Part shown: positions 7,199 to 11,876 of the stretch, one piece after another
Layout: every line of letters begins with the position of its first letter
How positions within the stretch are numbered: the first letter of the stretch is position 1
From: Phycisphaerae bacterium
GTDB lineage: Bacteria; Planctomycetota; Phycisphaerae; Phycisphaerales; SM1A02
Direction of reading: 5' to 3'
NCBI GenBank assembly: GCA_002862325.1
Contig: PKCT01000257.1
Coordinates: 1 to 12,957, forward strand
DNA length: 12,957 nt
Program-made: the position numbers and the translations under genes
Notes under the pieces: generated by a model
Database searches by the model: none
What the model was told of the DNA's origin: nothing
What the model saw: only the letters and a program-made list of their open reading frames with translations

Positions 7199-7294
7199 GG
7201 CCCGTGTTCGTGAACCGCTGAAGGGTCCATCCGGGGGAACCTTTCGCGGCCACATGAACGAGAGCGTGTGGTCACGAACACGGGCCGTCGGGAT
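7191..7294. repeat. Long inverted repeat, 23-bp arms around a 58-nt centre
   Basis: The left arm 7191-7213 and right arm 7272-7294 are complementary over 23 positions with one exception (T7193 against G7292, a G-U pair in + strand RNA). The shared core is CGACGGCCCGTGTTCGTGA. The 58-nt centre has its own near-complementary pieces (AAGGGTCC near 7221 and GGGGAACCTT near 7234). It could be a long terminator-like structure at the 3' end of a transcript, or a REP- or MITE-like palindromic element. No open frame inside looks real. Confidence 0.75.
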
Positions 7295-7340
7295 CGCTTC
7301 CCGACCAGACCATCGGCCGGTGCCGAGGGAAATGCACCGA

Positions 7341-7380
7341 GCGACACACGCGAGGCCCCAGCGGGCCTCGCGTGTGTCGT
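7341..7380. terminator. Strong hairpin between convergent genes, possible bidirectional terminator
   Basis: Bases 7342-7358 are perfectly complementary to 7363-7379 (17 bp) around the 4-nt loop CAGC. G7341 and T7380 can add a G-U pair. The core reads CACACGCGAGGCC on the left arm. It sits 40 bp past the end of the minus-strand csaA gene and about 220 bp past the plus-strand dockerin gene. No T-run flanks either side, so termination is inferred from position and stem strength. Confidence 0.6.
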
Positions 7381-7420
7381 TGGATGCCTCGTTCATCCGG
7401 TGGTGATCGGTTCCCAGTCT

Positions 7421-7774
7421 TCAGTGCACGAGGCTTCCATCCGGGACGTCGTCGTCGATGGTGACGATCGACACGCCACCGTCCTCCCTGGTGGCCCCGA
7501 GGACCAGCACCTCGCTTCGAACACCGGCGATCAAACGCGATCCCAGCGACGTCGCGACTACGACTCGACGTCCCACGAGGTCCTCTGGTCGATAGGTCCC
7601 GGTGAGTTGTGCACTGGACGTTCTTCGTCCATGCGGCCCGAGATCGACGTCGAGAACGTAGGCGGGCTTTCGCGCACCATCGTTCCGACGGCAGGTGATC
7701 ACGGTTCCCACCCGAAGCGTCGAACCCAGGGGGTTGCTCGGTGGGGAATTCGGACGTCTGGTGTCCGATGCCAT
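7421..7774 (-). CDS. csaA: CsaA-type tRNA-binding-domain protein
   Basis: This 117-aa single-domain protein has the OB-fold related to the EMAP-II/Trbp111 tRNA-binding domain. CsaA homologues form homodimers and have been described as secretion-related chaperones, while the fold itself binds tRNA. The pattern is full length: LRVGTVITC at the start of the fold, ARKPAYVLDVDLGPHGRRTSSAQLT in the middle, then YRPEDLVGRRVVV, IAGVRSEVLVLGA and the terminal VPDGSLVH that fits the conserved C-terminus. ATG 7774 is preceded on the minus strand by AAGGA (7785-7781), 6 nt away. It lies 63 bp downstream of the glycyl-tRNA synthetase gene on the same strand and is probably co-transcribed with it. This pairing makes a role with tRNA at least as attractive as export. 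Confidence 0.87.
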   Translation of the reverse strand: MASDTRRPNSPPSNPLGSTLRVGTVITCRRNDGARKPAYVLDVDLGPHGRRTSSAQLTGTYRPEDLVGRRVVVATSLGSRLIAGVRSEVLVLGATREDGGVSIVTIDDDVPDGSLVH

Positions 7775-7837
7775 CTGGGTTCCTTGCGATCCGGAGGAGG
7801 GGAGCCGTGGGGCACGCGTCGACCGCTTGGTTCGCGG

Positions 7838-9379
7838 TCAGCCGTCGCCGTGGATCTTGTCGTCGAGGAACGCGGCGACCTTGTTGAGCGACACCCGCTC
7901 CTGGCTCTGCGTGTTGCGCTCCCGGATGGTGACCGCCTGGTCGGAACTGGTGTCGCCGTCGATCGTGATGCAGTAGGGCGTGCCGCACTCGTCCATGCGG
8001 GCGTATCGCTTCCCGATCGACTGCTTGGCGTCCATCTCGACGACATGGCGGCGGCGAATCTCGCGGTGCAGCTTCTCCGCGATCTCGGGCATCCCGTCCT
8101 TGGCGACCAGCGGGAAGATGCCCGCCTTGACCGGGGCGACCCGGGGATCGAAGTTCATGTAGACCTTCGAGGCGCGGCTTTCGTCCGGGGTGTACGCCTC
8201 GCAGAGGAGGGCGAGGGCGCCGCGGTCCGCGCCCGCGCTCGGTTCGATGACGTGCGGGAAGTACCGCTCGTTCCGGGCCTGGTCGAAGTACCGCATCTTC
8301 TCGCCCTTGCCGCAGTGTTCGGCGTGCTGGCGGAGATCGTAGTCGGAACGGTGGGCGACGCCTTCGAGCTCACCGAACCCCGGTGCGGTGAAGGGGAATC
8401 GATACTCGATGTCGCTGGTGCCGGCACCTTCCTTGGCGTAATGCGCGAGTTCGTCCTGGTCGTGCTCGCGGAGAATCAGATTGTCCCCGGCGAGACCGAT
8501 CGACTTCCACCACGCGTACCGCTGGTCGCGCCACCACGCGTACCAGGACTCGGCCTCGCTCGGATGGATGAAGAACTCGATCTCCATCTGCTCGAATTCG
8601 CGGCTGCGGAAGATGAAGTTCCGCGGGGTCACCTCGTTGCGGAACGCCTTGCCGATCTGGGCGATCCCGAAGGGCACCTTGACGCGACTCGAGTCCACCA
8701 CGTTGTGGAAGTTGGTGAAGATCCCCTGGGCGGTCTCCGGTCGGAGGTACGCCTTCGAGTCCTCGTCGCGGATCGCCCCGCAGTAGGTCTCGAACATCAG
8801 GTTGAACATGCGTGGCTCGGTGAGCGTGCCCGGATCCTTCACATCGGGCCCGACGGTGGTGGTGCGTTCCTCCGCCGACAGCTCCATGAAGGCGCGGGTG
8901 GCGAGCTCCTCGTCCTCGAGCGTCCGCTTGACGTACTTCTCGAGCATCTTACGGGCGCGGGCGAGTCCATCCTCGTCGCCTTCGAGGAAGGCGAACAGTC
9001 GCCCCGCGTCGGCTTGGTCGGTGGTTCCGAGGCAGAGGATGTGGTCCGCGCGGTACCGCGACTTGGATTCCCTGCAGTCGACCATCGGATCGTTGAAGCC
9101 GCCGACGTGGCCCGAGGCGACCCAGGTCTTCGGGTTCATGATGATCGTGCAGTCGACACCGACGATCCTGACCGGATCCCCGGTGGGGCCGACCACGTCG
9201 CCGTGCACGATGTCCTCCCACCACGCGTTCTTGAGATTGCGCTTGAGCTCGGAACCGTAGGGACCGTAGTCCCAGAAGCCGTTGATCCCGCCGTAGATCT
9301 CGGAGCTCTGGAAGATGAAGCCTCGTCGGCGGCAGAGTCCGACGATGTCCTCCATGCGCTTGGTGGTGGTCTCGGTCAT
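7838..9379 (-). CDS. glyS: Glycine--tRNA ligase, single-chain dimeric type
   Basis: This 513-aa class II aminoacyl-tRNA synthetase charges tRNA-Gly with glycine, using ATP, in the cytoplasm. It is the alpha-2 form shared with archaea, eukaryotes and many bacteria, not the GlyQ+GlyS tetramer. Landmarks in order are RRGFIFQSSEIYGGINGFWDYGPYG (19-42), NPKTWVASGHVGGFNDP (82-98), the motif LRPETAQGIFTNF (212-224), motif 2 around FRNEV and FRSREFEQMEIEFF (246-270), and motif 3 EPSAGADRGALAL (379-391). The C-terminal anticodon-binding domain includes APVKAGIFPLVAKD, QSIGKRYARMDECGTP and VTIRERNTQ. Length is normal for the family. The start ATG at 9379 has no strong ribosome site (a GGAT just upstream). 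A 724-aa open frame on the other strand is a composition artefact. csaA follows after 63 bp. Confidence 0.96.
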   Translation of the reverse strand: MTETTTKRMEDIVGLCRRRGFIFQSSEIYGGINGFWDYGPYGSELKRNLKNAWWEDIVHGDVVGPTGDPVRIVGVDCTIIMNPKTWVASGHVGGFNDPMVDCRESKSRYRADHILCLGTTDQADAGRLFAFLEGDEDGLARARKMLEKYVKRTLEDEELATRAFMELSAEERTTTVGPDVKDPGTLTEPRMFNLMFETYCGAIRDEDSKAYLRPETAQGIFTNFHNVVDSSRVKVPFGIAQIGKAFRNEVTPRNFIFRSREFEQMEIEFFIHPSEAESWYAWWRDQRYAWWKSIGLAGDNLILREHDQDELAHYAKEGAGTSDIEYRFPFTAPGFGELEGVAHRSDYDLRQHAEHCGKGEKMRYFDQARNERYFPHVIEPSAGADRGALALLCEAYTPDESRASKVYMNFDPRVAPVKAGIFPLVAKDGMPEIAEKLHREIRRRHVVEMDAKQSIGKRYARMDECGTPYCITIDGDTSSDQAVTIRERNTQSQERVSLNKVAAFLDDKIHGDG

Positions 9380-9504
9380 CGATGCGATCCGGAGTGCGAA
9401 GGAGGCGAGACGCGACCGCTCGCCGGAAGGTCGACATCCTAGCGGTTACGATCCCCGACCACGGCCGAATGAGCCGTGTTCTCCCGCATCATGGAGTGCT
9501 TCGC
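9380..9504. promoter_or_regulatory. Divergent promoter region between glyS (-) and the SDR gene (+)
   Basis: This 125-bp divergent spacer must carry both promoters. Two -10-like hexamers lie almost back to back: TAGGAT on the minus strand (9441-9436) and TACGAT on the plus strand (9447-9452), each matching TATAAT at four of six bases. I see no good -35 partners. A hairpin, CACGGC at 9460-9465 and GCCGTG at 9473-9478, would lie in the SDR leader just ahead of its ribosome site (GGAG, 9493-9496). Confidence 0.3.
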
Positions 9505-10203
9505 ATGCCCTTTTCCAATCTTCGCTGCCTCGTCGCCGGCGGTACCGGCGCCCTTGGATCCGAGGCGGTCCGGGATCTCCTCGAACACAACGCCGAGGTG
9601 CACGTCACCTTCAAGGATCCCAAGGAGCTCGAGCGGATCGATTTCCGGGATCACGTGGTCCTGCATGAGGCCGATCTGGCCGACGAGGCGTCGGTGGTGT
9701 CGGTCTACGAGTCCGTCGGCCCGCTCTACGCCTCGCTGCACGTGGCGGGTGGGTTCGGCATGGGGCCGATCGAGGAGATCTCCCAGGCGGACTTCGACGG
9801 GATGATGACGCTCAACGCCGGCACCTGCTTTCTCTGCTGTCGGGAGGCGGTCAGGGCGATGAGGCGATCGGGCCGGCCGGCGAGCGAGGGGGGACGCATC
9901 GTGAATGTGCTGGCTCGTCCCGCGGTCGAGCCGCAAGGCGGCATGCTCGCCTACTCGACGAGCAAGGCGGCGGTCGCCAGCCTGACCCAGTGCCTCGCCC
10001 GGGAGGTGGGCGAGGAGGGGATCCTCGTCAACGGGATCATTCCATCGATCATGGACACGCCGGCGAATCGAGCATCGATGCCCGACGCTGACTTCGGTCG
10101 CTGGCCGAAGGTCGAGGAGGTCGCGCGGGCGATGGTGTGGCTGGCGAGTCCTGCCAACACGTTGACGACCGGAGCGCTCGTCCCGGTGTACGGTCGATCC
10201 TGA
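9505..10203 (+). CDS. Atypical short-chain dehydrogenase/reductase lacking the catalytic serine
   Basis: This 232-aa protein has a Rossmann fold. The dinucleotide site is AGGTGALGSE (11-20), the acidic residue after strand 3 lies in HEADLAD (54-60), and the active-site YxxxK is Y150 and K154 in AYSTSKAA. N104 in MTLNAGT is the structural/catalytic asparagine. Two hallmarks are altered: the usual NNAG motif reads HVAGGFG (79-85), and the position of the catalytic serine, 13 residues before the tyrosine, is alanine (A137 in VNVLARPA). The C-terminal TGALVPVYGRS matches the usual end of classical SDRs. ATG 9505 is preferred over upstream starts (9382, 9469) because GGAG lies 8 nt before it and the Rossmann strand begins directly after. 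The GGF form of the motif resembles dihydropteridine-reductase-like SDRs. It may be a reductase with altered chemistry or a binding protein; the substrate is unknown. Confidence 0.85.
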   Translation: MPFSNLRCLVAGGTGALGSEAVRDLLEHNAEVHVTFKDPKELERIDFRDHVVLHEADLADEASVVSVYESVGPLYASLHVAGGFGMGPIEEISQADFDGMMTLNAGTCFLCCREAVRAMRRSGRPASEGGRIVNVLARPAVEPQGGMLAYSTSKAAVASLTQCLAREVGEEGILVNGIIPSIMDTPANRASMPDADFGRWPKVEEVARAMVWLASPANTLTTGALVPVYGRS

Positions 10204-10238
10204 CTGGGCGTCGCTCATCATCGGATCGTGATGCGAAC

Positions 10239-10718
10239 TCAGTCGGCGCGACGTCGTCGGCCGGTCGCAAGCCCCGCGAGGCCGAGCAGCGCGAGCGCGC
10301 CGGGGGCGGGGACCTGGGCGAACGCCACCGTGCCCGGTCCGGCGAGTCCGGTGCTCGCGAAGGAGAAGTCGTAGGATGCGCCGCCGCTGACGGAGCCGAC
10401 CGCGGTCTGCTGCTGGATCTCTGAGACCGGGCCGTAGTCGCTGGCACCCGTCACGCTCAATTCCATGTAAGCGTCCCCGTCGTAGGCGGGAAATCCGAAG
10501 CCGGGTCCAATTCGATCGGTGGAACTGCTGGCGTTGCCGCCGAAGATCTCGAGCTGGTTCCAGGAGTCGGCGTCGGAACCCGTTCCGGATGCAAAGCGGC
10601 CGTTGGTGACGATTTCACCCGTGGCGGGGGAAGCGACGAGGGCGACACCCGCAATCTGCCAAATCTTCAGCTCTGATTCTCCGTGTTTTCGAGAGGCAGG
10701 AAGGGAACTGGTCGCCAC
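10239..10718 (-). CDS. Short PEP-CTERM-type exported protein, start uncertain
   Basis: This is a small envelope protein with a C-terminal sorting tail, VPAPGALALLGLAGL then ATGRRRRAD. It fits the Pro-x-Pro motif, hydrophobic helix and arginine end handled by exosortase-type systems. Before it lies part of a beta-sandwich-like region (IVTNGRFASGTGSDADSWN, YDGDAYMELSVTGA, SVSGGASYDFSFASTGLAG). The sequence then passes straight from GTVAFAQ into the sorting tail, so the globular part looks short. Coordinates run to the outermost GTG (10718), giving 159 aa. That GTG has no ribosome site. A CTG at 10670 has GGAG (10682-10679) 8 nt upstream and begins directly at a signal peptide (KIWQIAGVALVASPATGE), giving 143 aa. 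Either CTG initiation or a decayed start codon is possible. It is convergent with the SDR gene, 35 bp apart. Confidence 0.7.
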   Translation of the reverse strand: MATSSLPASRKHGESELKIWQIAGVALVASPATGEIVTNGRFASGTGSDADSWNQLEIFGGNASSSTDRIGPGFGFPAYDGDAYMELSVTGASDYGPVSEIQQQTAVGSVSGGASYDFSFASTGLAGPGTVAFAQVPAPGALALLGLAGLATGRRRRAD

Positions 10719-10764
10719 TCAAGATCGGCGACCAAACTGGAATCACACGCCGTGGGAACACGGC
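10709..10764 (-). promoter_or_regulatory. Two hairpins in the leader of the PEP-CTERM-type gene
   Basis: TGGTCGCC (10709-10716) pairs with GGCGACCA (10727-10734) across 10 nt, and GCCGTG (10749-10754) pairs with CACGGC (10759-10764) across 4 nt. Both lie upstream of the favoured ribosome site and would be in the 5' leader of the minus-strand transcript. The first overlaps the alternative GTG start at 10718. Function is unknown; an operator or a leader structure are both possible. Confidence 0.4.
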
Positions 10765-11013
10765 ACCATCAATATTGCCATCGCTGCGTCAAAGACAACG
10801 TTCGTTGGTTTTTTGGCCACGTCTCCGGCCCAAAAACGGTGTTCCGACCTCCGTTCAGAAGATGTTCCGTCTCTTCAGCCGGTTGTGGACGATTCTGCCG
10901 GCGAGGATCGATCGGTTCCTCCCGCTGGCGCGGACCGGCTGCGCTCGGTCGCGTACATCGACGTGTCGATTCTCCGCGGCCGTTCGGATCGGTCGCAGAT
11001 CGCTCGCGAACAA
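10719..11013. other. Non-coding stretch between the PEP-CTERM-type gene and tRNA-Arg
   Basis: About 295 bp without a supportable gene. Frames crossing it continue through the tRNA or antisense to folE. It should carry the promoter of the PEP-CTERM-type gene and the 3' trailer of the tRNA. A more AT-rich patch (about 10767-10817) includes CAATATTG and a T6 run at 10810-10815 after CAAC-GTTC-GTTG, a weak terminator-like arrangement on the plus strand. Hairpins at the left edge are listed separately. Confidence 0.6.
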
Positions 11014-11087
11014 CACCCCCGACAGGACTCGAACCTGTGACCTCTGCTTTAGGAAAGCAATGCTCTATCCAGCTGAGCTACGGGGGC
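11014..11087 (-). tRNA. tRNA-Arg (anticodon CCT)
   Basis: On the minus strand a full cloverleaf reads: acceptor GCCCCCG/CGGGGGT (first pair G-U), D arm GCTC...GAGC, anticodon stem TTGCT/AGCAG with loop TTCCTAA, variable AGGTC, and T arm ACAGG-TTCGAGT-CCTGT, with discriminator G at 11014. The anticodon CCT (plus-strand 11053-11051) reads AGG arginine codons. The terminal CCA is not encoded. Length is 74 nt. No duplicate of its 3' end is seen in the window, so there is no sign of use as an integration site. Confidence 0.95.
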
Positions 11088-11098
11088 AGATCACGAGA

Positions 11099-11155
11099 TG
11101 GTATCGAATCCCAGGGCATCGATCCCAGGGCATCGAACTCAGGGTATCGGTCCCC
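11099..11155. repeat. Four imperfect 14-15 bp tandem repeats upstream of tRNA-Arg
   Basis: Units are TGGTATCGAATCCCA (11099-11113), GGGCATCGATCCCA (11114-11127), GGGCATCGAACTCA (11128-11141) and GGGTATCGGTCCCC (11142-11155). The second and third share the first nine bases exactly. They fill the gap between the folE stop and the tRNA 5' end, where the tRNA promoter and any folE terminator should lie. On the minus strand the units repeat a CGAT(A/G)CC core. Confidence 0.8.
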
Positions 11156-11176
11156 ACCACCAGTCGCCTGGACGAT

Positions 11177-11794
11177 TCAGCGGCCCCCAGGATTCGAGCC
11201 GATCAGGGTGAACAGCTCCATCCGGGCGGCTGGATCCTGAAGGAAGACCCCGTGCAGCTTGCTGGTCGTGGTCCATGCCTGGCTCTGCTTAACGCCCCGA
11301 TAGCACATGCAGAAGTGTCTCGCCTGGATGATGACCGCGACTCCTTGGGGTCTCAGCTCCTCTTGGATCGTGTTGGCGATCTGTGCGGTGAGCTTCTCCT
11401 GGACCTGCAGTCGCTTGGAGAAGATCTCCACGACCCTCGCGAGCTTCGAAAGTCCGACCACGCGTCCGCTCGGGATGTAGGCGACATGGGCCCGGCCGAC
11501 GAAGGGGACCATGTGGTGTTCGCAGTGGCTCTGAATCTCCATGTCCTGGAGAAGCACCAGCTCGTCGTAGTTCTCGACTTCGCTGAAGGTCCGCTGGAGC
11601 GGTTCGGTGGGATCGGCCCGATAGCCCCAGAAGTGCTCGTTCATCGCCTTGACCACCCGCTTCGGGGTGTCGATCAGGCCTTCCCGTTCTGGATCGTCTC
11701 CGATGAAGTCCAGAAGGGATCTGACGTGGGCCATCGCTTCCAGTGACTCGTCGCTATCGACGTCGAATTCGGTATAGGGGCGGGGCTCGAGCAC
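11177..11794 (-). CDS. folE: GTP cyclohydrolase I
   Basis: This 205-aa enzyme converts GTP to 7,8-dihydroneopterin triphosphate and formate, the first step of tetrahydrofolate (and biopterin-type) synthesis, as a decameric cytoplasmic zinc enzyme. The zinc ligands are C91 and H94 in SHCEHHMVPF and C162 in HFCMCYRGV. Other landmarks are DTPKRVVKAM (42-51), HVAYIPSGRVVGLSKLAR (103-120), RLQVQEKLTAQIA (128-140) and RPQGVAVIIQARH (148-160). Length is slightly below E. coli FolE (222 aa), with the loss at the N-terminus. GTG 11794 is chosen because GGAG lies 6 nt upstream on the minus strand and the family homology begins soon after. The frame runs open upstream to 12229, antisense to hutF, which is not coding. 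A TACACT -10-like hexamer (11829-11824) would place the transcript start near 11817. Confidence 0.94.
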   Translation of the reverse strand: MLEPRPYTEFDVDSDESLEAMAHVRSLLDFIGDDPEREGLIDTPKRVVKAMNEHFWGYRADPTEPLQRTFSEVENYDELVLLQDMEIQSHCEHHMVPFVGRAHVAYIPSGRVVGLSKLARVVEIFSKRLQVQEKLTAQIANTIQEELRPQGVAVIIQARHFCMCYRGVKQSQAWTTTSKLHGVFLQDPAARMELFTLIGSNPGGR

Positions 11795-11876
11795 AAGATT
11801 CTCCAGATCGTGTGTGGTCGAATAGTGTAGCCGACCTCGGATGTGGTTTCGTCCATTCAGGACGTAAGATGCGTTC
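11795..11876. promoter_or_regulatory. Divergent promoter region of folE (-) and hutF (+)
   Basis: This 82-bp spacer holds TACACT on the minus strand (11829-11824) for folE and TAAGAT on the plus strand (11865-11870) for hutF, each four of six against TATAAT. No convincing -35 is seen for either. If TAAGAT is used, the transcript would start at about 11877, on the TTG itself, so hutF mRNA could be leaderless. No clear ribosome site precedes that TTG (AGGA at 11859-11862 is 14 nt away). Confidence 0.3.

Larger units (their letters stand above)
7125..7420. other. Convergent intergenic region without a gene
   Basis: This 296-bp stretch separates the dockerin-type gene (+) from csaA (-). Open frames across it are low-quality and run through perfect inverted repeats, so I call no gene. 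It contains a small hairpin (7179-7198), a long imperfect inverted repeat (7191-7294) and a strong palindromic hairpin (7341-7380), described separately. Just after the dockerin gene, short GC-rich self-complementary runs are also present (CGCC CCAT GGCG near 7137-7148). Confidence 0.7.

Noticed and set aside
7143..7406. Possible small protein in the convergent intergenic region
   Set aside because: The frame crosses both strong inverted repeats, its composition is unlike the neighbouring proteins, and there is no clear ribosome site.
7268..9442. 724-aa open frame on the plus strand
   Set aside because: It is antisense to glyS and csaA, both of which have complete family motifs. Long antisense frames are expected where GC-rich codon use suppresses stop codons, and its start lies inside an inverted repeat.
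11014..11087. tRNA-Arg as an attachment site for an integrated element
   Set aside because: No repeated copy of the tRNA 3' end and no integrase gene are seen in the window; the neighbours are ordinary chromosomal genes.
10775..11746. 323-aa open frame on the plus strand
   Set aside because: It runs through the tRNA-Arg gene and the tandem repeats and is antisense to most of folE. The translation shows no recognisable domain.
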